A stretch of DNA of 64,000 bases, taken from NCBI GenBank assembly GCA_028386065.3, contig JAKUCV010002515.1, forward strand, positions 7,549 through 71,548. Direction: 5' to 3'. Shown one piece after another: positions 54,934-64,000 of the stretch (its first letter is position 1; the number at the start of each line of letters is the position of its first letter). A program made the translations under genes and the position numbers. The notes under the pieces are model-generated. The model was not told where the DNA came from and searched no databases. It saw nothing but the letters and a program-made list of their open reading frames with translations. Source of the stretch: Turnera subulata (lineage: Eukaryota; Streptophyta; Magnoliopsida; Malpighiales; Passifloraceae).

Positions 54934-57920
54934 ATGGCGAAAAACAAGCAAGCAATCTCCGTAGACGACGCCGTTTACAAACTCCAGCTCTCCCTTCTCG
55001 ATGGAATCAAAACCGAAGACCAGCTCTTCGCCGCCGGCTCCCTCCTCTCCCGCAGTGACTACCTCGACGTGGTCACCGAGCGCTCCATCGCCGCCTTCTG
55101 CGGCTACCCTCTCTGCCCCAACTCCCTCCCCGCCGACCGTGACCGGAAGAGCCGCCGGTACCGCATCTCGCTGAAGGAGCACAAGGTCTACGACCTTCAG
55201 GAGGCTTCCATGTACTGCTCCTCGGCTTGCGTGGTCAGCAGCAAGGCCTTCGCCGGGAGCTTGAAGGAGGACCGGAGCGTGGTCGTGAACGCGGCGAAGG
55301 TGGAGCAGGTGTTGCGGTTGTTTGAAGGATTGAGCTTGGGGAGTGAGGAGGAGTCTGGGGGGATTGGGGATTTAGGGTTTTCGGATTTGAAGATTGAGGA
55401 GAAAGAGGGCGGGAAAGATGGGGAGGTTCGGTTGGAGGATTGGATTGGGCCGTCTAATGCAATTGAAGGGTATGTTCCGCAGAGGGAGAAGAGCAATTCC
55501 GTGGCCTCTTCTTCGAGGAGGCAAAAGGAAGGTATAATTAGATGTTACCGTATGGATGTTAAGCTTTAAGGGTAGGTGTCCAATGATGTTGGATTGCGTA
55601 CTTTTAGGTGAATGCTATGTTCCAGTGAAGTGGCTGGCGGGTAGAAGACTACTTAGGTTGTCTGTGTTATTGTTCCATTTTGAGGTTATTTTTCTAGCAG
55701 TTGCTGATGTTATTGTTTTCTCACTGTTCTTGTTTGGTGTCATTGCAGAGCTGAAAGATGCAAAGCCAAAGAGTAAACAAGATGCTTTCTTTAGTGAGAT
55801 GGACTTCATGAGCACCATAATCACTCAAGACGAATATTCCATTTCAAAGACTTCCTCGGCGGGCACTAGCTCTGCCAAGGACTTGCCGGAAAACAATAAT
55901 ACCAAAAGGGTAAAAGGTAAAACATCTGCTGGCACAAAAGGTGATTCTAGTAAGAAATTGAGGAAGGTCAAATCGGAGACAAGTAAGACTCCCAGGAAAA
56001 ATGAGCCTATCACTCAAGACAAGCCAGTGAATTCTTGTCAGACCAGCTCTAATGTAAATAATGCTGAAGCTGAAGAGAAACCTCAAGCCGTGAAAGCACC
56101 TGAATTGAGTGAATCGATGCCCAAATCCAAACTTAAACCTTCTGGCAGCAAGAAATCAGGTCGCTCTGTTACTTGGGCTGATGAGAAAGTTGACAGTACT
56201 GGATGTAAAAATCTTTGCGAGTTTAAAGAAATAGAAAGCACAGAAGAGAATCGCAAGACTCCTCACAGTGTGGATCCTGAAGGTGATTTTAACATGATCT
56301 TCGAATCAGCCGAAGCTTGTGCAGCGGCATTGAGCCAGGCAGCAGAAGCTGTTGCATCTGGAGAGCTCGATGCAACTGATGCCAGTAGGTCCTTTTACAC
56401 TTGCTGCAGTCTAATTATTCTTTTCTATTGGATAAATCAAGGCATTTGGTAACTAATGTTCATTTGTCACATTTTCTTGCGTTTATCTCAAGTTTCTGAA
56501 GCTGGAGTCATCATATTACCTCAACCGCTTCATTCGGAAAATGGAGATCCTGAGGAAGATGGCAATGTGGTTGAAGAAGAAAATGCACCTCTCAAGTGGC
56601 CAACAAAGCCTGGCATTCCACCTTCGGAGCATTTTGACCCTGAGGATTCGTGGTACGATTCCCCACCTGAGGGATTCAGTTTGACGGTGAGACTCTTTAC
56701 CCCTTGTAAATTTGTTGACTCTTGTTGTTGTCGTAATTGTCTTAGATCTACATGCTCATTGCTTTGATTTCTTTTCAGTTATCCCCTTTTGCTACCATGT
56801 GGATGGCGCTCTTTGCATGGGTGACCTCATCTTCTTTGGCTTATATATATGGGAGGGATGAAAGTTCCCATGAAGATTACTTGGAGGTTAATGGGAGAGA
56901 ATATCCGCAGAAGATTGTTTTGAGAGACGGTCGCTCTAATGAAATTAAGCAAACAGTTGCGATTTGCCTTAGTCGAGCTTTTCCAGGCCTTGTTGCTGAT
57001 CTTAGGCTGGGAACACCAATATCTATGTTGGAGCGAGGAGCGGTAAGATTCTTGAACTGTCATTGTTGTGACACTTACTGCAATTCTCCTTTTGTAGTAA
57101 TTAGGGTAACACGGATGTGGACCTTCAGAACTTCATGAATACCAAGGGTTCTTGTAGTGACATAGTCCTATATTTGGTTGATAGGGTTTGATTTTGTATT
57201 GAACTACAGAAATAGACTGTATCATCGTTTTGTCTTTCCTCTTGACAACACTTTAGTTTATTACTTTGTGTCATGAACTTTATGAGTTTTATACACAAAT
57301 TAGGAGAAGTAACTTTTACTTGGCAAAATGGCACTTTTGTCTAGGCCTGCTTGTTGGACACGATGTCCTTCATCGATGCAGTTCCAGCATTCAGAGCAAA
57401 ACAGTGGCAGGTCATAGCACTCCTCTTCCTTGAAGCTTTATCCATATCTAGGTTGCCTGCACTCCTTTCATACATGGCCAACAGGCAAATGGTCCTTCGC
57501 AAGGTGAGTCCCCAGATCTAACATTGTGATTTTAAGTGCCTTTTATGTTATTTGGAAATTATCGTCTTGAAGCTTACAAGAAATTTCTAGTTGAAACTAT
57601 AGTGATTTTATATGATGGATTTGAAAATTGAATGCAAGGTAATTAGCTAGCCTGTTTTAATATTTTAATGGGAGAATCAGTTCTGTTGTGAACTGATGGT
57701 GCAAATGTGCAGAATTAAAGAACTTGTTTGTATCTACTTGGGTCTTAGACATGAATGGTTGTGTTGTCTGACCATGTCTTACTACATTTTTCTGGTGGTC
57801 TTCTTGGCTCTATAGGTGTTGGATGGTGCTCATATAACTGTGGAAGAATATGAGACTATGAAGGATCTTTTGATACCTCTTGGCCGAGCACCTGAGTTTT
57901 CGCCACAGAGCGGAGCCTAG
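54934..57920 (+). CDS. RIMA: RPAP2/RTR1-family protein (RIMA homologue)
   Basis: Six exons (54934-55531, 55749-56384, 56493-56686, 56779-57042, 57345-57503, 57816-57920) give 651 residues, all in frame. The N-terminal RTR1 zinc domain has C56-x4-C61 (CGYPLC) and C95-x3-C99 (CSSAC). A long Ser/Lys-rich linker follows. The C-terminal half (WMALFAWVTSSSLAYIYGRDE, ICLSRAFPGLVADLRL, FRAKQWQVIALLFLEALS) matches the plant-specific extension. RPAP2 binds Pol II and is a putative CTD Ser5 phosphatase. The Arabidopsis protein RIMA (At5g26760, from memory) works with IYO in nuclear import of Pol II and cell differentiation. The ORF from 55556 reads through intron 1 and is not a separate gene. Function as a phosphatase is debated for the family. 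Confidence 0.9.
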
Positions 57921-58554
57921 TGTGCTTAAACTGTTCGAAATCAGCATGAGGGAACGATTGCAGACGCTGATTGCCTGATCAATTGAAGCTGTAGTTTCAT
58001 TTAAAGGCTTTGGAGTTGGTCTTAGTTCTTGGAACTTTTGGATTCTTTCCGAGGAGATTAGTTGGTTTATCCTAATGACCTTAAAAACTTGTTCAATGCA
58101 AATGTAGTACTGGATTGCAATGTAACATTGCACGGTCGCACCTGTTGTTTATTGGGTTAATTTCCTGACCGCCCAGGAAATGTCCGAGGACCCTTCAAAA
58201 CCCATAAACTTTCTTATAGTTTTGGAATGACGAAAGACAGATTCTTGTAAACAGAGATCTATAATTATGTACATATTCGGAGCAACAAAACTTCCCGTCC
58301 GTGATAACGAAGTTTTAATTTCCTTTGTGTGCTTATCCTGTGCTTTCTGTCCTTTTCTTTTTTTACTATACCAAACATGAAATTAATTTCATAATGAATT
58401 CAAGTTTATAAATTACTAATGAATTGAATTCATTTCACAAATAAATGTAATACGAAAGAGGCTGTACTCGAATAGACCAAGGAGCACTTGGTTAGACGAA
58501 GCGCAATGCATACTTGCATATGCTGATTGATTGAAACAATTCCCCCAAGATTAT
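57921..58554. other. 3' flank of RPAP2-like gene, no gene seen
   Basis: This stretch holds the 3' UTR and spacer. The minus-strand ORF at 57810-58133 is antisense to the last exon and UTR and shows no domain. Confidence 0.5.
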
Positions 58555-58571
58555 TAATCGTGACATGATAT

Positions 58572-58871
58572 TGGGATCAAGAATTTGTGGATTTATTCAA
58601 TGTAATTAGAGACACACAAAATTGTTTTCAATCTGTTACTTTTGCTTTTGTAAACCAGGAAGCCAATGCTGTGGCTGGAGGTTTAGTACGGTTATTGCCC
58701 CCTTTTTGCCATGGGTTAACCGTTTTGGATTATCCTCCAAGTGTAATTAGTGACTTCCTTCTGGAAGATAAGAGAACTATGGGCATTTGTAGCCCTGATT
58801 TTGCTTTTGCTCTTGTTTGTTAACACTTTACCACATCAATATATTTCCCGCCTTCCCGACCAAAAAAAAAA
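58572..58871 (+). mobile_element. 5'-truncated LINE tail
   Basis: The 17-bp duplication TAATCGTGACATGATAT flanks 300 bp (58555-58571 and 58872-58888). The insert ends in poly(A) after CCCGACC, like the LINE at 51133-53533. Its ORF (58587-58823) holds SVTFAFVNQEANAVAGGLVRL, the typical C-terminal RNase-H-like end of plant LINE ORF2. Confidence 0.88.
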
Positions 58872-58888
58872 TAATCGTGACATGATAT

Positions 58889-59726
58889 ACTAGCATCAGT
58901 TGGTGACTTGGTGGTATGGACAGATCACAGATGCTCCCGTTCATTAAACCGGTCCCACTTTTCACTCTAAATTAAATTGCCAAGTCGCCTGTGCATGGGG
59001 CAGTGGCATAAGGATTATGGTGCCCACTTTGCTTCCCACGGCCTTTGTCAGTCGCAGAACACTTCTCCACTCAGTGTATCCGTTTAACTGTACTTCAATA
59101 GTACCTTTTTTTACTGAATGTTTTGCACATCAGGCGGGAGCATGATTCCCATACATCGGTTGCAGCTAGCCCTGTCTGTGGCTATACCTATTGGTTGCCG
59201 TAGGCGTTGCAGATTCAGCCACAAGAAACCGCATGGACAGAGAAGCACTTCAACTTGGCCACCCCATGTACATAAAATTGAGAACTTTTCATCATATTTA
59301 TCATCCAAGGAAAGCTCTTTCCTCCCACTCATCCATTTAAAACTGCCCAACTGGTAATCAACTACGATTGCTAATTGAAGAAGTTCCAAGAACGCTCAGT
59401 TCCAGTAATGAATGACTTCCATAACGAATGTGAGGACAACAAAATTAAAAAAATTAAAAAGAAAAAGGAACAAGATGACTGCTGTTCCACATCCATACAT
59501 GAAAATTGAAACATTGCAGGAAAACGGAGAAGAGCACCCAAACTTGATATTCACAGGGGAACTCTTTTCTCTGGAAACTCCCTTTTTCTAAAAGCAAACT
59601 CTTCTGGCCCTGATTAGGGGACGAAAGTACTCCTAGGCTTCTACTCTAACGCATCTAAGAAAGAAGAGCTCTAACCAACAGAAGCCGGCCTCACATATAG
59701 TCCACCTGCTTCAGACATAACATAGC
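58889..59726. other. Intergenic DNA and 3' UTR of KH gene
   Basis: The right half probably contains the KH gene's 3' UTR on the minus strand. No ORF with a domain is seen. Confidence 0.45.
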
Positions 59727-62700
59727 TTAAGGTCCATCTTCTTGAGCTGAAATAGAAGAAAAGGGCCAAGTGTTATTTGCATCTTTTAGATGACAATGGA
59801 GGAGATGGTCATGTCAGCAAGCAGATGTAGAGACTTACTACTCAAAATAAAGCCTTGAAGCAAGCTTTGGGCTCTTTCCGCCTGCTCTGGAGTTCCTGAT
59901 ATTTGAATTATTTTCTCCGTCACACCCGGCCTATCTTCTACGAGGGTTACATTGGCTCCAGATAGCTGTTCCACAGAGCAGTTAGATAAAAACTAATAAC
60001 AAGTTCGATTAAAAAAAAAAAATCAATCAGCAACAAGAATGGAAAAGGTGTCCTCACCTCACTGATCTGTGCAAGCTTGTTTTTTGATTTCGTTACCAGC
60101 TTAGGGACTGCAGGTTCTGGTATTACAACTTCAAGTATACTCCTAGTAACAAGTGTTACAGGTATCCTGGCAAGGAAAAGGGGGCATAACTTACAAACTG
60201 GAGGACAAAAGATTCTTTAGGAAGGAGCACTACAAAAACATATTGCCTGACAAGGAACTATAACTATGGATTTGCTACCTATTCGTCGTTGTCGGCAAAT
60301 CTTCACGGCGTTCACTTTCATTTTGCTTTAATGCATCAGTGCCAGATCCTCTAGCATCCTACAAAACAAGGATCCCTTACCTGTCAGTACTGCCAAATAG
60401 AAGGAAACAGAAACCAAATTGTTCAAGGCATCTCCCTTCCCACCATTCTAATCATTGCTATCTTCAAACATTTTTACTGTTTAAAGGGTACAGCAGAATG
60501 TTTAACTATCTTTTCTCATTGTCTTTCAAAATCCATTATCTTACTCTCTTACCATAAATTGTAACTAAAAAACCAATAACAAGGGTGGTATATCTGATAA
60601 TCTTTACACGAGATTATTGTTAGAATGCAAAAATGTCAGCCAGAAAAAGAACATAAAAGGCAAGCCATCCATGGAAGAAAACTAAGTATAGATGCATTAC
60701 ATTTTCTTTATTCAAAGAAGCATGAATAAAATGTTATCAACTGCCCCTCTTAAATGATTCCAAAGAATTTAAATTGTGGATTAAATTTGGTTAAGACTTT
60801 TTTTTTATGCTAAAAATTTGGTTAGACTTTTATCACAAACTCCTCTTAGGCACATATGCAAATGCTCAGGTGTAATTATTCACAAGATGTAAAAGAAATT
60901 CAGAAAAAAGATTAAGCAAAGCAAAACCTTTGGTGTCTGTGCTGCCGCAGAAGATTGCACATGCTGATTCCCTGCAAAAGAAGCATCGCCACCATTATGA
61001 CCATCGCGTGGAGAAGCAGTTTCCACTCCTAAAGCACCTCCAACAGGGCCTTGGGCCGAATAAGGTGGTGGTGCATCTTTTTGCCATAACTCCTTATACA
61101 AATAACTGCGTAGTCTTGACGTTACTTCAACAAGAGCATCTCGAGCAGCTTTTATTTCTCCTTCAATCTGTAAAGAATATCAACAGTAATCAGAAAATAT
61201 AGAAGTGGATGGTCTTGTTCACAAGGCTCTCATATTGCTTTGCAGGAATCCAATGTTCGAATGTGTTCTTTAGCTTCCATCAAATCTTTTCAGCTGGCAA
61301 ACATGATGCTGGAATAAGTTATTTAATCCCGAAGAAAAATATATGCACCAGGCACATAAGAAACAAACTATATCGCCACAGACATTGCTTTGGAAATTTT
61401 CTTCTAATACATAAATGTGTTCATGCAAACATTTCTGTAAGAAATAAGCAGTGCCATGACACTGCAGTCCAATTAAATTTATTGTCTTGCTGCGGGAGCC
61501 ACCCATGAGAAAATTGCCAGAAGCTATGCATAAGGCATGACATTGTAGCAAAATATGAAGCATTCAACGAGTCAAGGATTCCTATTAGGAGGACAATAAA
61601 GTCTGATATTAAAGGCACAAACCTGTATGAGCTCATCACCCCCTGAAACACATGCTGGTAGTTTATCCTTAGGCACAATATGTATTTTTGCACCAGTCAA
61701 TCTTTCCATTTCAGATAATGATCCATCTCTCCCCTCTAAACAAGTAATTTCACCAAATGGAACAAGTAATCTAGTTCTTATACTATTTTCTTTGTCTGCA
61801 TAAAGGTCAACGATGCGAGTCTGAATGTGCAACAAAGCTTCTTGTGCAGGAAATAACTCATCATCGGGACTCTGCACAATTAAGACCAGGCCTCTGTAAG
61901 AACCTCCAGTGGACATTTACAACTTTTGAAAACAAAACAACTGCTTAAATATGGCAAGAACAGAAAACATATGACGTAGAAAAAGGATATGCCGAAGGAC
62001 GCTGGCACTAACAAACACGCTCTACCGTAGAAAATGAAGCTCCACATGAAGAACCAACTATCGAGAGCCACAGTGTGGAAAATAAATAAGGAGATGAGTA
62101 CCTCCTCAGAGGAAATGGTAATTATTTGTTCATCAGAGCCAGTTACAGGATCAGCAACCTTAACGTCCACACCGATCTCATTCTGAAGCAATTCTACTAT
62201 CCCTTCAGAATCCCCGACAACTCTGTTCACCCTGTCAACTGGGCAAAGCATTCGAAACACAATCTCCTCGGTATAAAAAGGCTGCTGCACACTGTCAGCA
62301 GTGTTACCAGGCCCTTCCACTGTAACACCAGATTGCCGCGAGGAATTATTACCGCCTCTGTAATTGTTGCCAGATCCCCGTGATCCAAATGGGGGGCCAT
62401 CCACAGATGATCGGCGGCCTGTATTCATGTGAGGAATATAATCATCATCGGGGAAAAAGCGATCTGGTGAGTGCAGCCGCCCATGGAAATGGCTGCGGTC
62501 ACGATGCTGACTCTCCCTCAATCGTGATGAAATGATGGCTATGGCATTCTTCACGGCACTTGTATCACCTACAACCTGCAGGGAAAACTCTGATGCATTA
62601 GGGCCTGAATAAGATAGCACCGGTTGACACCTTGTCTATTCTACGGAAAAAGAAAACCCGGTCCACTACTACAGAAGCATTATCTATAAGCAAGCACCCA

Positions 62701-64000
62701 AAATTCATCCACTTCCAGAACTGCAAAAAAAAGAAAATAAAAACTGGTAACTCCATGGACATGAAGCTCTTATTTGTCAATTGCGACATGAAAGGAACAA
62801 CCCGCTGCACCAACCCTCAAGATGGCCAGGCAAGTCTTTTTAAGTTCCTTGTGGTGACAATTCACGACCTGGAATTGTTACACCAAGTTCTGTAGGAATG
62901 CAACTCTCCAATCAGGTATGAAAGACATCCAAAAAAAAAAAAAAAACTCTTAGTCAATCAATGATTGGTCTCATTCACCAGCTTCAATCATCGAATTTCA
63001 GTTCCAGGTTCCCAAAAATCTTGTAATTATAATCCATTACGTTATGCTCACGGTTTAATTAGTAAGCAAAATCCCAACACCAGGTCAGCTTTGGCTCAGA
63101 GTTCACCACTACTTCTTCAATGTGACAAAACCGCCAGGGAACCGGAGCTTAATCAATCAATCCATTGCATGCATTTAAACCATTTCCATAGGCCATTAAT
63201 TGAAAACCAATCCAGTAACTCCCCAGAGAGCATTGTATCAAGAACAGTTTCTTTCAAGTTTCAACAGTTTCGTTTTGTTTGTCCAAAAGAAGTAGAGGCA
63301 AAGGCAACACACAAAATAATTAAACCTGAACAATCTCCTCAGACATGGAAACGCAGCGGGGCAAAGTATGGTCTCTAGGCAAAATCCTAATCTGTGTCTT
63401 AGTCTCCATCCTCATTTGCTCAATTATCTTCCCTCCTTTCCCCAACAAACACCCCACATGCATCCTCGAAACCACCAGCCTCGTCGCCACCCTATAATTA
63501 CCATTCCCTCCCCCTCCGCCGCCGCCAGCGCCACCTCCCCCATTACTCCCGTACTCATCCTCGGGGCCTCCCTCGCTCTCCAGAATCCTCTCGTGTATCA
63601 AGAACAATGCCTCCTGCGCGGGGGAGAAGGACGGCATTCTCCCCTCCGGATCCCTCCTCCTGGTGTCGGAAATCTCAATAATCCTCTCCTCGTCCCCGGG
63701 CATCAGCTCGTGCACGTTGATCCACGCGCCGGTGTGCTGCCTTATGGACTTTATGATACTCCCCGACTTCCCGATCACTCCCCCGGCCTTCAAGTCGTGG
63801 CACAGAATGCGGTAGCTGGTGGTCACCATCAAATTGTCCTGCTGCGACTTGGAGGAAGACGACGACGACGACGACATCCGGCCGCCGCCGCCGGCGTTGG
63901 AAGACGGGCCATTGCTATTGCTGTTACCTCCCCCACCACCGCCGTAGTTAGGGTTGGAAATGCCGCCGCCTCCTCCACCGCGGTGGCGGCTGTGAGGATA
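59727..64000 (-). CDS. RCF3: Five-KH-domain RNA-binding protein, RCF3/HOS5 type; 5' end outside window
   Basis: Exons on the minus strand are 64000-63326 (open to the edge), 62575-62102, 61871-61623, 61167-60928, 60358-60279, 60166-60058, 59965-59839 and 59746-59727. They give 657 residues, N-terminus missing. The Met at 63877 is internal because the frame is open to 64000 with Gly/Asn-rich sequence. KH1 has GGVIGKSGSIIKSIR and KH2 has GCLLGKGGKIIEQM. KH3 has a divergent GDSE loop, KH4 has GRDG, and KH5 (LAQISELSGANVTL) is split by an intron. The chain ends STQEDGP. Arabidopsis RCF3/HOS5/SHI1 (At5g53060, from memory) works with CTD phosphatase CPL1 and splicing factors in stress-gene and miRNA control. 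Exon 7 could alternatively read through to a TAA at 59786. Confidence 0.9.

Noticed and set aside
55556..56452. 298-codon ORF as an independent gene
   Set aside because: Its first 60 codons are intron 1 of the RPAP2-like gene and the remainder is exon 2 in the same frame.
63320..63877. Start of the KH protein at the Met at 63877
   Set aside because: The frame stays open with Gly/Asn-rich coding-like sequence to the window edge, and RCF3-type proteins have a longer N-terminus.

Overview
The window is nuclear DNA of a flowering plant, probably a core eudicot. It carries intron-containing host genes with clear plant orthologues (importin beta-1, a PPH1/TAP38-type chloroplast PP2C, an RPAP2/RIMA homologue, an RCF3/HOS5-type KH protein and a PSY-type sulfated-peptide precursor), one nuclear tRNA-Ile(AAU) gene, and plant-type transposons nested in one another. 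The species cannot be read from the sequence.

Positions 1-26,344 are almost entirely transposable elements. A cut-off LTR lies at 1-498, and an older LTR-like relic follows to about 2,546. A structurally complete but defective Sirevirus-type Ty1/copia element occupies 2738-12356 on the minus strand. It has two LTRs, a PBS, a PPT and a GATTA target duplication, but keeps only a broken gag/protease region and a broken extra ORF. Its LTRs and part of its interior carry a striking array of 12-bp palindromes (AACATCGATGTT) set in pairs 21 bp apart. Next comes a Mutator-like element (MULE, 13078-26334) with 110-bp terminal inverted repeats and a 10-bp duplication. It holds a GRF-zinc-finger/membrane-anchor gene and a transposase gene whose catalytic core is deleted. 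A Ty3/gypsy element without coding capacity (13276-19712, duplication GATGC) is inserted inside the GRF gene.

From 26.9 kb onward the window is genic, with smaller insertions. In order it holds a six-EF-hand CREC-type ER protein (+), a tRNA-derived SINE, importin beta-1 (+), a solo LTR, a MITE-like inverted-repeat element split by a poly(A) retroposon, a short PSY-type peptide gene (+), a PPH1/TAP38-type phosphatase in eleven exons (-), an uncharacterised plastid-targeted protein (-), a LINE that kept ORF1 but lost ORF2, tRNA-Ile (-), a degenerate telomere-like tract, the RPAP2/RIMA homologue (+), a 5'-truncated LINE tail, and the 3' part of the KH-domain gene (-), which runs off the right edge.

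The host genes are housekeeping or signalling loci, each with its own promoter. They cover nuclear import (importin beta-1), Pol II handling (RPAP2/RIMA; KH protein acting with CTD phosphatases), ER calcium handling, thylakoid state transitions (TAP38) and peptide signalling (PSY). The EF-hand and TAP38-type genes are, from memory, adjacent in Arabidopsis (At4g27790/At4g27800), so their order may reflect conserved microsynteny opened up by other genes. All exon boundaries were placed by hand from GT/AG sites and reading-frame continuity.
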